The notes beneath the pieces are model-generated. The model did not search any database and was not told the origin of the DNA. It was given only the letters and a program-made list of their open reading frames with translations. DNA of 64,000 bases from Lolium rigidum (Eukaryota > Streptophyta > Magnoliopsida > Poales > Poaceae): the NCBI RefSeq assembly GCF_022539505.1, contig NC_061514.1, positions 329,079,090 through 329,143,089 on the forward strand. Reading direction: 5' to 3'. This document shows positions 22,699 through 35,018 of the stretch, in pieces. Position 1 is the first letter of the stretch; every line of letters starts with the position of its first letter. A program made the translations under genes and the position numbers.

Positions 22699-25600
22699 TG
22701 TCTTCCTTGAAGTTCGATATACCGCAGCTTGGATTATACCACAAGATTTTCTCCGTGGCAAGTGAAGATGAGGGCGATACTTACCCAATCTTCGATCCGG
22801 ATGAAGCTCTTGATGGTTTTGGCAAGAAAGATGCCAAGACCTGGACCGACGATGAAAAGAGGAAAGACCGTAAGGCTTTTTCATTAATTCAGCTTCATCT
22901 ATCCAATAATATCTTGCAGGAAGTGCTTGGCTGAGAAATCCTAGTGGCGCTGTGGTTAAAACTGGAATCGATCTCGCATGTCCAAAGATCTAACCGAGTA
23001 AGATGCACGTGAAGATGAAGTTGTTCTCGCACAAGCTGCAAGAAGGTGCGTCAATGATGAATCACCTATCGATCTTTAAAGAGATCGTTTCTGATTTGCT
23101 ATCCATGGAGGTAAAATATGATGATGAGGATCTAGCTCTTATACTGTTAGTCTCGTTGCCTAATTCTTTCGCGAATTTTCGAGACACCTTGTTATACGAT
23201 CGTGATGAACTAACCCTTGCCGAAGTTTATGAGGCCCTCCAACAGAGGGAAAAGATGAAATCTATGGTGCGAGCGGAGGGTTCGTCATCTAAGGCGAAGG
23301 CACTGCAGGTCCGAGGCGGGACCGAGAACGAAACAACAACTACAACGAGAGATAAGAGCAAGACCGACGAGAGGTCGCTCAAAGTCCAAGGGACGAGATG
23401 GTAAGTTCCGCAAGTATTGTAAGAAAACTAGCCATAATATTGATGATTGCTTGGAAGTTGCGGAACAAAGAGAAAAGAAACGGTACCTACCAACCGAAAA
23501 ACAAATCTGAGGGTGATGGTAAGGCTGCTGTTGTTTCCAGTGATAATTCTGATGGCGATTGCCTAGTTGTGTTTGTTGGTTGTGTTTCTGGTAATGATGA
23601 GTGGATCCTTGATTCTGCATGTTCGTTTCATATTTGCTGTAACAAAGACTGGTTCAGTTCTTATGAGTTTGTGCAGAGTGGAGATGTTGTGCGTATGGGA
23701 GATAACAACCCACGTGAGATCGTGGGCATTGGCTCCGTTCAGATCAAGATGCATGATGGCATGACACGCACTCGACGGATGTTAGACACATACCTGGCAT
23801 GGCCGGAAATCTGATCTCTCTCGGTACCCTTGATGTTGACGGGTACAAACACTCCGGTTCTCGCGGAGTTCTGAAGGTAACAAAAGGTTCTCTCGTTCAC
23901 ATGATTGGTGATATGAATTCTGCAAAGTTATATGTTCTTAGAGGTAGCACTTTATCTGGTATTGCTGCTGCTTGTTATTCCCGATGAACCTGGTAAAACT
24001 AATCTGTGGCATATGCGTCTTGGACATATGAGTGAACATGGCATGGCGAGAATTGCACGGGAGAGACCTGCTAGATGGCTGCAATTTGAGTAAGTTTGAG
24101 TTACGTGAGCACTTGCATTTTTGGTAAGCATAAAAGAGTTAAATTCAATGCTTCCGTTCATACCACCAAAGGGATTTTAGATTATGTGCATGCTGATGTG
24201 TGGGGACCTTCCCGCAAGACTTCTCTTGGTGGTGCAAATTACATGCTTACTATCATAGATGATTACTCCGGAAAAGTGTGGCCTTTCTTTACGAAACATA
24301 AATCTGATGTGTTTGATGCTTTTAGAAAGTGGAAAGTTATGGTAGAGAAGCAAACAGAAAAGAAAGTTAAATTGCTTCGTACCGACAATGACATGGAGTT
24401 TTGTTCTCATTGTTTTCAATGATTATTGCAGCGATGAAGGCATTGTCGGGCACCACACCATCCCATATACTCCTCGGCAGAATGGTGTGGCGGAGAGGAT
24501 GAACGGAACCATCATCTCCAAGGCTCGCTGCATGTTGTCTAATGCCGGTATGCATAGACGTTTACGGGCTGAAGCGAGCATCCACCGCCTGTTACTTGAT
24601 AAACAGGTCACCTTGTATTCCGCTTGATAAGAAAACTCCTATTGAGGTATGGTCCGGTTCACCTGCGATTATTCACGATTGAGAGTTTTCGGTTGCACTG
24701 CTTATGCTCATGTTGATAATGGAAAGCTAGAGCCCGAGGGCTGTTAAGTGTGTGTTTCTTGGTTATGGTTCAGGAGTTAAGGCATACAAGTTATGGAATC
24801 CTGAAACTAAGAAAGTTTTGCATAGCAGGAATGTTGTCTTTAATGAGGCTGTTATGTTTTATAAGAGTTCATCTATAGATGTTACTGATGCTGGTTGATT
24901 TTTCGATAATTCGATGATGAACAACGGAGGATTAGCGTGCGGGTGGAGCACGTGGAGGAGAAAGAAAATGATGTTGCTGAAATTGATAACACTCGTTGTT
25001 CAGCACTCACCACCTGTTTTGCGGCAAACAAATAGTTCCATTGCTTGCTGATAGACCGAGGCGTAACAAAGGTCCACGTCCTCGTTTAATTGAAGAATGT
25101 AATCTTGTTGCTCATGCTTTGAGTTGTGTTGAACAGGTGGAGCATGGTACTGAACCTGCTACATATACTGAGGCCGTTGCATCCGTTGACCACGTGAAGT
25201 GGATTTCTGCTATGCAAGAGGAGATGCAATCGCTTGACAAGAATGGCACATGGGATGTTGTGCCCTTGCCTAAACAAAAGAAGGCTGTCCGCTGTAAGTG
25301 GATATTTAAAAGAAAGGAAGGTTTGTCTCCTAGTGAGCCTCCGAGGTTTAAGGCAAGGTTAGTAGCAAAAGGTTTCAGCCAAATTCCAGGTATTGATTAT
25401 AATGATGTATTCTCTCCGGTTGTGAAGCATAGTTCCATTCGTGCATTCTTTGGTATTGTGGCTATGCGTGATCTTGAGCTTGAGCGGCTAGATGTAAAAA
25501 CCGCTTTTCTGCATGGTGAGCTTGAGGAGGAGATATACATGGACCAACCTGAAGGTTTTGTTGTGCCTGGTAAGGAGGGTCTTGTTTGCAAGTTGAAGAG

Positions 25601-26690
25601 GTCCCTTTATGGTTTGAAACAGTCTCCAAGACAAGTGGTACAAAAGGTTTGATTCATTTATGCTTGCACATGAGTTTAAGAGATCTAAGTATGATAGTTG
25701 TGTTTATATCAAGTTTGTTAATGGATCACCAATATACTTGCTGTTATATGTTGATGATATGTTGATTGCTGCCAAGAGCAAGAAAGAGATCACTATTTTG
25801 AAAGCACAATTAAGTAGTGAGTTTGAGATGAAGGATCTTGGTGCTGCTAAGAAAATACTAGGTATGGAAATTACAAGAGACGAGAAAATCTAGTGTGTTA
25901 TTTCTTAGTCAGCAAAATTACATTCGAAAGTTCTTCATCGTTTTAATATGCATGATGCAAAGTCTCGTTAGTACACCAATTGCTTCCCACTTCAAATTGT
26001 CAGCATTGCAATGTCCTAGTATCGATGAAGATATTGAGTACATGTCTCGAGTTCCATATTCTAGTGCTGTTGGTTCCTTGATGTATGCCATGGTTTGTTC
26101 TCGTCCTGATTTATCCTATGCTATGAGTTTGGTCAGTCGATATCTTGCTGATCCTGGTAAAGAACATTGGAGAGCTGTTCAGTGGATTTTCAGGTACCTT
26201 CGTGGCACATCCAAAGCTTGCTTGAAGTTTGGCAAGACCGGTGAGGGACTCGTTGGCTATGTGGATTCAGATTTTGCTGCCGATTTGGATAAGAGAAGAT
26301 CCCTCACAGGTTATGTGTTCACTTGTTGGTGGATGTGCTGTGAGTTGGAAGGCAACGTTACAATCTGTTGTTGCCCAATCTACGACCGAAGCGAATATAT
26401 AGCAATTAATGAAGTCGGCAAAGAGTCCGTTTGGTTGAAAGGTTTGTATGCTGAGCTTTGTGGAGATGATTCTTGCATTAACTTGTTTTCCGACGAGTCA
26501 AAGTGCAATATACCTTACTAAAGATCAAATGTTCCATGAGAGGACAAAGCACATTGATATCAAGTACCATTATATTCGCGACATTGTTGCTAAAGGTAAA
26601 CCGAAGGTATGCAAGATAAGTACTCATGATAATCCTGCTGATATGATGACAAAGCCGGTTCTCTGTTTCCAAGTTTGAGCTTTGCTCGAG
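22699..26690 (+). pseudogene. Copia gag-pol polyprotein, frameshifted
   Basis: Starts MSSLKFDIPQLG. Gag (UBN2-type) runs in pieces to about 23400. The zinc knuckle (near 23410) reads RKYCKKTSHNIDDC, so the first Cys of C-X2-C-X4-H-X4-C is Arg. Protease: EWILDSACSFHICC near 23600. GAG-pre-integrase: LWHMRLGHMSEHGM near 24003. Integrase: YVHADVWGPSRKTSL, TIIDDYSGKVW and LLRTDNDMEF (24185-24400), then NGVAERMNGTI (24480-24510). Reverse transcriptase: RCKWIFKRKEG, LDVKTAFLHGELEEEIYM and LLLYVDDMLIA (25290-25770). RNase H: GLVGYVDSDFAADLDKR near 26245. C-terminal PADMMTKPV near 26635. Many frameshifts and stops separate these blocks (near 22934, 23400, 23810, 24420, 24630, 25645, 25893, 26330). 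It cannot make a full polyprotein. Confidence 0.9.
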
Positions 26691-26812
26691 CTTGGTTGGT
26701 ATAACTCGTTTAGCCCAAGTGGCTGTTGGCGCCAGCAAGTGTTTTTCCTTTGTCCGTTCGGGAGATTGTTGAAGTTCATGCTACAAGATGGAATTTGTCT
26801 CAAGGTGGAGTT

Positions 26813-27153
26813 TGTTGTATTGTGATCCAAATTCATATACTAAAGGGAGGCTAACTTCTGACGAGCGGAGCGAGGCCCGTCGCCGGAGGCTTGGGCCGAA
26901 GCGTTGCCCGGTACGGTACGGATCGTTGGCACCGCCTATATATACATCTTGTAAGCCGCCGGCTAGGGTTTATCGAGAATATAAGATAACCCACGGCGTT
27001 TGTAAACACCTCCCGATATAGTGAAGTTTTGTCTGGTCGGCGCCCGTGGTTTTTTCCCCTTCTGTGTTGGAAGGGGTTTTCCACGTTAAATCTTGTGTCC
27101 CCTGCGTGTGTTCTTGTTTCGTTCTTCGTTATTTGCTTGTCGCTTTTATAACA
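26813..27153 (+). repeat. Copia 3' LTR
   Basis: 341 bp copy of the 5' LTR with a few substitutions and small insertions, followed by the CTAGT target duplication. Confidence 0.93.
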
Positions 27154-27158
27154 CTAGT

Positions 27159-28839
27159 CATCTAGCTGGTCGGGCCCGGCGATGATTCGATATGTTCCTT
27201 ATATTCATAATCCACGCTAAGATATCATTCATGCATATAGCTAGGGCCACAACAGTTATTATTCTATGTGAAGACACGCAAAGTAGAGCATTCAAGAGAT
27301 ACTACTCTTGAAGTGGCAACATAACCACTCACCACTAGCTAAAAACAAAAACAAGTATGTTTGCTCCAAGAGTTCATTGGAAAGTTTTTGTAACCGGTAG
27401 TTTATGGTTCTTGGTTCGTCTCTCATAACTTAGTAAAATATCATGCCCCTTAAAACAATTATGCATATACAAGATATGTATAGACATTAAAAAAATGTGA
27501 AATTCTTGTTTCATAAAAGCAAAATTCGGTAACTAAGAAAATATAATCATTTTCAAGTTGATGAAAAATAACAAATTAATTTATTGTTCACAGAAATAAT
27601 GGACTTGTAAACATGGAGTTTGTAAACTTTGTAAGTGTGTGACTTGAAATCATGCTATATCTATGTGTTCGTGAACTTGTTTGACGGTAAAGATGGAAGC
27701 TTTTGTACACCGAGTGAATGCAAAGTACACACAGTAAAGACTGTCAAGTTCCGGGCGAAAAACACTCGGCAAAGTTAACGATCCATGACGTGTCAGATTA
27801 TTTTACAGACACGGCAAAGTCGTTTTTCACGGCAGTGATGCATAAAAGCATGAACTAAAAATACGTTTTTTTTTCAAGATTGCAAATATTATACTCATAT
27901 GCTCGATACTGGGACCCTAATGCTATTTCTCATCGTTTGAGCTGTAGCATGCATGTGCTGCTGGCCCTCTGGATGTCATGCAGGTAGGCGACGTATAGCT
28001 ACGCTCCAAGTGAACCACCGATAATACGTACAACTGTACTATGTAGGAGTATATGTATTCTAAGCAAAGTACTACGAGCAACTTTACTAGTGCGGCACAA
28101 CTTGCACGTTTGGTTTCTATTGTTAGTCCTTCTAACAATCAGTCCGTGACATGTTTCCACTTAACCGGAGGGCTTTTTACAGCTAAGCTTCTTGAGCACG
28201 TTTTGTTTCTGCTGAATTGTATGCTATCGTGCAAAGGATGTGGTTGCCGTTGTCTCCCTCCTTGCTCCCAGCAACGTCGGCGGCAGGGAACCTGCACAAG
28301 ATGGAGTATCAGTTTGAGAGGCTTTGACAGCTACAATTCAAGTGTTTAGTCTTCATCCACGAAGTGGGGTTAAGTTATACTTAGCACCTCCTCTTCCCCT
28401 GCATTTACAGAATCATATATGCCAGAAATCATATCTAAACCATTTGATCATGTACTAATTGGGTTGTCGAGCCCGGCAAAAAAAAATTTGGGGAGGGGGG
28501 CAACATAGAACTAACTTAATTCTCGACAGGCGTCACCCAATTCCATGTGCATTCATGTGTAACTGCGAAAAGATATGTAATTGTACATGTGTGGCAGCAG
28601 GGACGCAGATCTACCACGCAAAATCCCTGTTTCATCCCTTTGGGCACCAACGGTGGCGGGGAAGCATATCTACCACTCCGGTAGATTCCTTGTACTCTCG
28701 CACCGTACCCTCGCCGTCTTCTAGAGGAGGAGCTAATATTCTTGGTCATCGATACTGGATCCGCGTTGCCGGTGCATCGAAGACATAGGCTGATCTCTTT
28801 CTTCTCTGACTCAAGCTCTTCTACTCTAGTGTCTGGCCT
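27159..28839. other. Unassigned region with CACTA-like scrap
   Basis: No gene. 27700-27850 has CACTCGGCAAAG and ACACGGCAAAG words typical of the subterminal repeats of some CACTA elements, but no terminus. 28230-28345 is a diverged repeat of 20580-20720. The AAAAAAAAATTTGGGGAGGGGGG stretch near 28480 is low complexity. Confidence 0.4.
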
Positions 28840-29830
28840 GGTGGTATATCCATTTACCTAGAACTTCATAGGGTCGATTTGGTCATTCTTAATGATAGAT
28901 CGATTTGACTAGGACGACCATATCTTGCTTCAGATGAGAAGAGCCCTTTCTATGTACTTGTGAAATGATTGCTTGAAGATAGCTTCCACACCTCTATGGA
29001 AAAGTATGTTGTCATGTTTCTTCATCTTGTGAGTCATAACCAGTTGTTCAGAGTGATCCATAGCATATTTAGGCAACCAATGGAGACTATTTATTTCTAC
29101 TTCCAACAGGTGTTGTTTGCGGGGAGCTTAGAGGCAAAATGATCAAGCCATCATCGAAGAACACACCTTCCAAGGTCAAGAACAGCTAAACATGATTGCC
29201 ATATTTCAGGTGAGCACTATTTACGTTCTTTTGTTTCATCATACGAGTGTTTGTCAGAAACATGATTGTCTCTTTGTTGCTTCATAGGTTTTTATTGGGG
29301 GCTATCGATGGTACTCATGTGACACCAAGGGTGCCCAAAAAGATTTTTTTAGCGTTCAAGAGAGGAAACACTACACTAGCCAAAATGCGCTAGTTGCTCT
29401 GGATTTCGATCTAAAGATCACCTATGTGCTAGATGGTTGGGAGGGTTCTACTCCTGATGGAAGCATCCTAGCTAACAACTTGTCTAGGCATGATGGGTTG
29501 AAAATACCTGAAGGTAAGTTCTACCTAGAGGATGCTGGATATGCATGCCAACCTATGATTCTATCACCCTTTAGGAAAATAAGGTACCATGTCAACAAGT
29601 TCACTGCTAGGAACATGTCGCAAAACACCAAAGAGTTGTTCAATCTAGGACACTTAAGGTTTAAAGGTTTAGAGGCACCATCGAAAGGGTTTTTGCTGCT
29701 TTAAAGAATATGTTTAAGGTCCTTGACAAGAAACCCTTCAATACTTGCGACGCTCAAGTCAAGCTGGTACTCGCTTGCGGCATTATTCACCACTGGATCT
29801 TAGCTTGGGGGAAGACGATTACTTCTTGAT
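28840..29830 (+). pseudogene. PIF/Harbinger DDE transposase, decayed
   Basis: Translated pieces in order resemble the DDE_Tnp_4 transposase of grass Harbinger elements: HLVSHNQLFRVIHSIFRQPM with the helical KPSSKNTPSKV part (29020-29190), an intron with GTGAGC donor (about 29210) and TTCATAG acceptor (29286), LGAIDGTHVTPRVPKK (29295-29345, first catalytic Asp), then in another frame VALDFDLKITYVLDGWEGST with PDGSILANN (second Asp; 29395-29485), FYLEDAGYACQPMI (third acidic position) and RYHVNKFTARN. A tail near 29705-29815 still resembles the C-terminal NRFKVLDxKPF and HHWILxWGED-like signature. Frameshifts and a stop (near 29393) inactivate it. No flanking inverted repeats found. Confidence 0.75.
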
Positions 29831-29845
29831 ACCAACAAACGTAGC

Positions 29846-30280
29846 GGATCGCTGAAATATTCAAAGTATTAGTATCGATCTCACGAAAAGATAAAGGCTA
29901 AGTATTTTGGTTTTGTTCTTTCAAATTAGAGTAACATTATTCTAATTATCTATGTAATAAACAAACTAAGATGATTGCTTTTGGGAGTTCAAAACTGAAA
30001 GTAAAGAAGCAAAAAAGTATAGAATGGAAAATTAAAGTGCTGAAATTAAAATTGAAAGTAAACTGAAAGTAACATTATTTTAGTTATTGTTGTTGTTGTT
30101 GTTGAGAAAGTAATGGATCAAAACACAGGCAAGGGTTGACCACGGGACGTTGCATGGATGAGAACGTTAATTGGTGTAATAATAAAATCATTTCTATGTG
30201 CTTGGTTCTAGTAAGCTTGAAGGTATGTATGTGTCTCATATATAGTTGTACATACTAACAAGTAAATTTGCACAACATTT
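29846..30280. other. Unassigned spacer with (TTG)n
   Basis: AT-rich, no gene. A TTGTTGTTGTTGTTGTTG microsatellite lies at about 30085-30103. Confidence 0.5.
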
Positions 30281-31437
30281 TGTTATCACCAGAATTTGAC
30301 CGGATCAGAGGTGGGCCGCGATTAAGATGGGCTTGAAGAATATACGCGGAAGACATACATGAATCGACCTTGTATACAAAGTTTGGGCTAGTTTGCCCGT
30401 GTATCTGTAAATATAGTAGGATACGTGTCGGTTAGATAGAATTTGGCTCGTGCACGGTTGGGATTATTCCCACGTTAGAAAGTCTACGGACTATAAATAT
30501 GTATCTAGGGTTATTGAGAAAAACAATCACGTTCATCACAAACCAATCTAGGCGCATCGCCAACCCCTTGTTTCGAGGGTTTCTTCCGGGTAAGCATCAT
30601 GCTGCCTAGATCGCATCTTGCGATCTAGGCAGTATACGTTTATTCATTGTTCATGCGTTGCTCGTGCTGAAGCCTTGTTGATGGCGAGCAGCGTAGTTAT
30701 CATAGATGTGTTAGGGTTAGCATTGTTTCATCGTGTCACATGCTTTCGTCCATGCAACCCTTAGACGTCTAGCCGCCCTTACACCTATCTTAGGCGTAAG
30801 GGCGGCACCTCGCTTGATCATTATTTAGCAGATCCGATCCGTTATGATTGCTCCTTGTTCTTCAAGGATTAGTTTAATATCTGCATAGTTAGGCCTTGCA
30901 AACGGGTTGAAGGATCCAGTAGCACGTAGGGTGTAGTTTGCTAGCCCTAGATAAGATGTTCCGGGGATCAACTTCGTGTTGGTTTTTAGGCCTTGTCTAG
31001 GGTAGGTTTATTATCACCGTGCGTGGCTGCCAGGCTCAATCACGCGTAGGATGTTCCGATTATGTGGTGAAAACCCTAAATCGTCGTAGGTCGTTTTAGC
31101 TTCATATTGATCAAGCAGGACCACCATGTGATCGTAGACCTCATACGAACCATGGGTGGATCGGCTCCTTGAGCCGATTCACGGGACAACTCGAGAGCCG
31201 ATCGAGGCTCGTATTTAATGTTTACGTGTATGCCATGCGAGAAACTAAGCGAAGCAAATCCATCACCTTCCTGACCAGGTATAGGTCAGGTGGCACGCCC
31301 TTGCACCAGCATCGGACGTGCGTGCCGAGGCTTTGCGGGACGTCGCTCGAGGGACCAGGGCCAGCCGCAGCTCTGGGAGCCTCCCGGCTCTACTGTGTTG
31401 CCTGTCGTTGCTCGCCGGTGGGTTTCTGAACGCAACA
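30281..31437 (+). repeat. Gypsy 5' LTR
   Basis: Begins TGTTATCACCAGAATTTGACC and ends TTTCTGAACGCAACA. Transcription features: CTATAAATATGTATC near 30491 (TATA-like). It also contains a GCCGCCCTTACACCTATCTTAGGCGTAAGGGCGGC palindromic area (30770-30805, described by its two halves). Confidence 0.65.
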
Positions 31438-31498
31438 CATTCTGGCACGCCCGGTGGGACAATCTTCGACATCAACTGCATCGCCATCTACATCCGAG

Positions 31499-33162
31499 AT
31501 GGCGGAAGGTACTCCGATCACGTACGAAGATCCGACCGAGGAGCTCAAGAAGAAGTACGACGAGGTCAAAGCTATCCTCGAAGCCGACCTCATCGGCTCT
31601 TTCCGGAGGACCCGCTCACACGGCATTAGGTGGAAAGGGTTCTCACCTGAAGGCGCGCTCGATGGAGTGGACCTGTCTACCCCTTCAGAAGAACGCACCA
31701 AGTCTCTGCGTCAGGAGATTAATTTCATGGTAGCTCATTCGCTACACCGCCATTCTGAGAGCCTGGTGAACACTTTGGAGCATGTCGCCCTTCGGGTGAT
31801 CCAGGAAATCATGAGGCATCAGTACTCTCCGTCAGGACCTGCTCTAGGGACTCACCAAGGAGAGATACCACTCCAGTCCCGACCACCGCTGCCGTTCGCG
31901 TTGGCAGCACCGAAGTGCCGAGTTCACCGGCATTCGTCGTCTACAAGATCGGTGGTGACCCCGGTGATTACCAGTTCTTGTATGAGGCGCCTAAGGAGAT
32001 CCCTCACGGGTACACGTGCACATACGTGCCGGACCGCGATAGCTCGGGCACTCACGAACCGGACTGCAACAGACGGGGACTTCGGAACAGCGAGGAGGAG
32101 CTTCGGATCAGATCTTGAGAAGCGGACGTGGCTAGCTAAGTATGCCACTCCGACGAACCTCCGGAGCTCAACTCCTGCAGCTGGCTCGGAGCTTGAGAAG
32201 CAAGCGTGGCTGGCTAAGTATGCCACTCCGGCGAATCGTCGAGCTCGACTCCCGCAGCCGGCACCGCGGATCGGATCGAGTACAATCTTGAGAGACTAGT
32301 TCGGCATGGTGCCGAAAAGGAGGGCAATCGGCTATTCCAAGCCGTACCCCAACGAGTACGATTTGATCCCACTACCACCCAAATATCGGCTCCCTGAATT
32401 CTCCAAGTTTAGTGGGTTAGATGGCTCCAGTTCAATCGAGCATGTGAGCCGATATTTGGTGCAGCTGGGCACGATCTCAGCATCAGATGAACTACGTGTG
32501 AGGTTCTTCGCACAGTCCCTCACAGGATTGGCTTTCGGGTGGTACACATCGCTGCCACCAGACTCAATCCGGACTTGGAAGCGATTGGAAGAACAGTTCC
32601 ACATGCAGTATCACTCGGAGGCTTCCGAGGCTGGCATTGCCGATCTAGCACAAGTACGACGGAAGCGCGGAGAAACAGGTGTCGAATACATCCGGCGCTT
32701 CGGGACCGTTAGGAACCGATGCTATTCGGCTCGTTTGATCGAAAAGAAGCGGTCGAGTTGGCGGTGGTGGGTCTCGCATCACCGATCAAGGATATGGCTT
32801 CCCAAGCGGACTACCCTTCACCTGGCGCATATGGTTCGAAGGCTGTCATTATATGAACAGCGCCACCCAGAGTTGTACCAGGATAAATTCAAGCGTGCGG
32901 TAGTCTTGGTTGAGGCAGATGAAGATGAAGGCTCTGCGGGAGATCAAGAGGTAGAAGTGGCTGAATGGACTCGGGGGGCAAGCCCCGTGTCCTGCAAGTG
33001 GGTTAAGCCACAAGGTCCTCCAAGAGGGTTTGACTTCGACGTGACCAAAGCTGAGCAAATTTTCGACCTCTTACTTAAGGAGAAGCAGCTAAAGGTACCC
33101 GAAGGCCACAAAATCCCCACAGCACAGGAGCTGAACGGAAAGCCATACTGCAAGTGGCATAA
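31499..33162 (+). pseudogene. Gypsy gag, frameshifted
   Basis: Starts MAEGTPITYEDPTEELKKKY, an N-terminal acidic helix typical of this gag type. A frameshift near 31900 moves the protein to another frame (AFVVYKIGGDPGDYQFLYEA) and back. A 25-residue unit (LEKRTWLAKYATP) is duplicated near 32113-32262. After an in-frame TAG (32297-32299) the Retrotrans_gag domain follows: YLVQLGTISASDELRVRFFA, FGWYTSLPPDSIRTWKRL, GVEYIRRFGTVRNRC (32440-32730). It ends at CKWHND, the start of a zinc-knuckle-like motif, where the Athila-type LTR cuts in. Non-functional. Confidence 0.8.
32113..32262 (+). repeat. 75-bp imperfect tandem duplication in gag
   Basis: Two copies beginning CTTGAGAAGCGGACGTGGCT and CTTGAGAAGCAAGCGTGGCT, 75 bp apart, encoding LEKRTWLAKYATPTN and LEKQAWLAKYATPAN. 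Confidence 0.85.
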
Positions 33163-34765
33163 TGATACGTCTCCGACGTATCGATAATTTCTTATGTTCC
33201 ATGCCACATTATTGATGATATCTACATGTTTTATGCACACTTTATGTCATATTCGTGCATTTTCTGGAACTAACCTATTAACAAGATGCGAAGAGCCGAT
33301 TGCTTGTTTTCTCGCTGTTTTTGGTTTCGAAATCCTAGTAACGAAATATTCTCGGAATTGGACGAAATCAACGCCCGGGGTCCTATTTTGCCACGAAGCT
33401 TCCGGAAGACCGAAGAGGAGTCGAAGTGGGGCCACGAGGCGCCGCCACACTAGGGCGGCGCGGCCCGGGCCCTGGCCGCGCCGGCCGATGGTGTGGGGCC
33501 CTCGTGTGGCCCCCCGCGTTGCCCTTCCGCCTACTTAAAGCCTCCGTCGCGAAACCCCCAGTACCGAGAGCCACGATACGGAAAACCTTACGGAGACGCC
33601 GCCGCCGCCAATCCCATCTCGGGGGATTCTGGAGATCTCCTCCGGCACCCTGCCGGAGAGGGGATTCATCTCCCGGAGGACTCTTCACCGCCATGGTCGC
33701 CTCCGGAGTGATGAGTGAGTAGTTCACCCCTGGACTATGGGTCCATAGCAGTAGCTAGATGGTTGTCTTCTCCTCATTGTGCTTCATTGTTGGATCTTGT
33801 GAGCTGCCTAACATGATCAAGATCATCTATCCGTAATACTATATGTTGTGTTTGTCGGGATCCGATGGATAGAGAATACTATGTTATGTTAATTATCAAG
33901 TTATTACCTATGTGTTGTTTATGATCTTGCATGCTCTCCGTTATTAGTAGAGGCTCTGGCCAAGTTTTTGCTCTTAACTCCAAGAGGGAGTATTTATGCT
34001 CGATAGTGGGTTCATGCCTCCATTGATATCTGGGACAGTGAGAGAAAGTTCTAAGGTTGTGGATGTGCTGTTGCCACTAGGGATAAAACATTGATGCTAT
34101 GTCTAAGGATGTAGTTGTTGATTACATTACGCACCATACTTAATGCAATTGTCTGTTGTTTTGCAACTTAATACTTGGAAGGGGTTCGGATGATAACTCT
34201 GAAGGTGGACTTTTTAGGCATAGATGCATGCTGGATGGCGGTCTATGTACTTTGTCGTAATGCCCAATTAAATCTCACTATATTTATCATGACATGTATG
34301 TGCATTGTTATGCCCTCTCTATTTGTCAATTGCCCGACTGTAATTTGTTCACCCAACATGCTTTTATCTTATGGGAGAGACACCTCTAGTGAACTGTGGA
34401 CCCGGTCCATTCTTTTATACTTGAAATACAAATCTGCTTGCAATACTTGTTCTTTACTGTTTTCACGCAAACAATCATCTTCCACACAATACGGTTAATC
34501 CTTTGTTACAGCAAGCCGGTGAGATTGACAACCTCACTTGTTTCGTTGGGGCAAAGTACTTTGGTTGTGTTGTGCGGGTTCCACGTTGGCGCCGGAATCT
34601 CCGGTGTTGCGCCGCACTACATCCCGCCGCCATCAACCTTCAACGTGCTTCTTGGCTCCTCCTGGTTCGATAAACCTTGGTTTCTTTCTGAGGGAAAACT
34701 TGCTGCTGTGCGCATCATACCTTCCTCTTGGGGTTCCCAACGAACGTATGAGTTACACGCCATCA
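33163..34765 (+). repeat. Athila-type 5' LTR
   Basis: 1603 bp, begins TGATACGTCTCCGACGTATC (itself a palindrome) and ends TACACGCCATCA. Contains a GC-rich block (33420-33540) followed by CCTACTTAAAGCC, a likely promoter region. Confidence 0.85.
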
Positions 34766-34776
34766 AGCTCTTCTTC

Positions 34777-34794
34777 TGGCGCCGTTGCCGGGGA
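34777..34794 (+). promoter_or_regulatory. Primer-binding site (tRNA-Asp type)
   Basis: TGGCGCCGTTGCCGGGGA, 11 bases after the LTR, complementary to the 3' end expected for plant tRNA-Asp. Confidence 0.8.
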
Positions 34795-35018
34795 GATCAA
34801 GACACGCTGCAAGGGGAGTCTCCACTTCCCAATCTCTTTACTTTGTTTTTGTCTTGCTTTATTTTATTTACTACTTTGTTTGCTGCATTATATCAAATCA
34901 CAAAAAAATTAGTTGCTAGCTTTACTTTATTTACTATCTTGTTTGCTATATCAAAAACACAAAAAAATTAGTTACTTGCATTTACTTTATCTAGTTTGTT
35001 TTATTTACTACTGCTAAA

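Larger units (their letters stand above)
22321..27153 (+). mobile_element. Full-length Ty1/copia retrotransposon (inactive)
   Basis: LTRs at 22321-22657 and 26813-27153, both starting TGTTGTATTGTG and ending TTTTATAACA, flanked by a perfect CTAGT duplication (22316-22320, 27154-27158). The two LTRs differ by only about five substitutions and four small indels, so the insertion is fairly young. A primer-binding site follows the 5' LTR and a purine-rich AAGGTGGAG precedes the 3' LTR. The internal domain order (gag, protease, integrase, reverse transcriptase, RNase H) is copia type. Coding capacity is destroyed by many frameshifts and stops. Confidence 0.93.
30281..33162 (+). mobile_element. Gypsy retrotransposon, 5' part, interrupted in gag
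   Basis: A 5' LTR (about 30281-31437) is followed by a primer-binding-like TGGCACGCCCGGTGGGAC and a gag region. The element stops at 33162 where an Athila-type element begins. No pol is visible on either side of that insertion; the rest may lie in gap 2. A short inverted piece of the same LTR occurs at 40007-40130. Confidence 0.75.

Noticed and set aside
22481..22744. Minus-strand frame repeated at 26851-27084
   Set aside because: Both are in the copia LTRs; the repeat of the frame comes from the LTR duplication.
34777..34794. tRNA gene fragment
   Set aside because: It is a retroelement primer-binding site complementary to a tRNA 3' end, with no cloverleaf around it.
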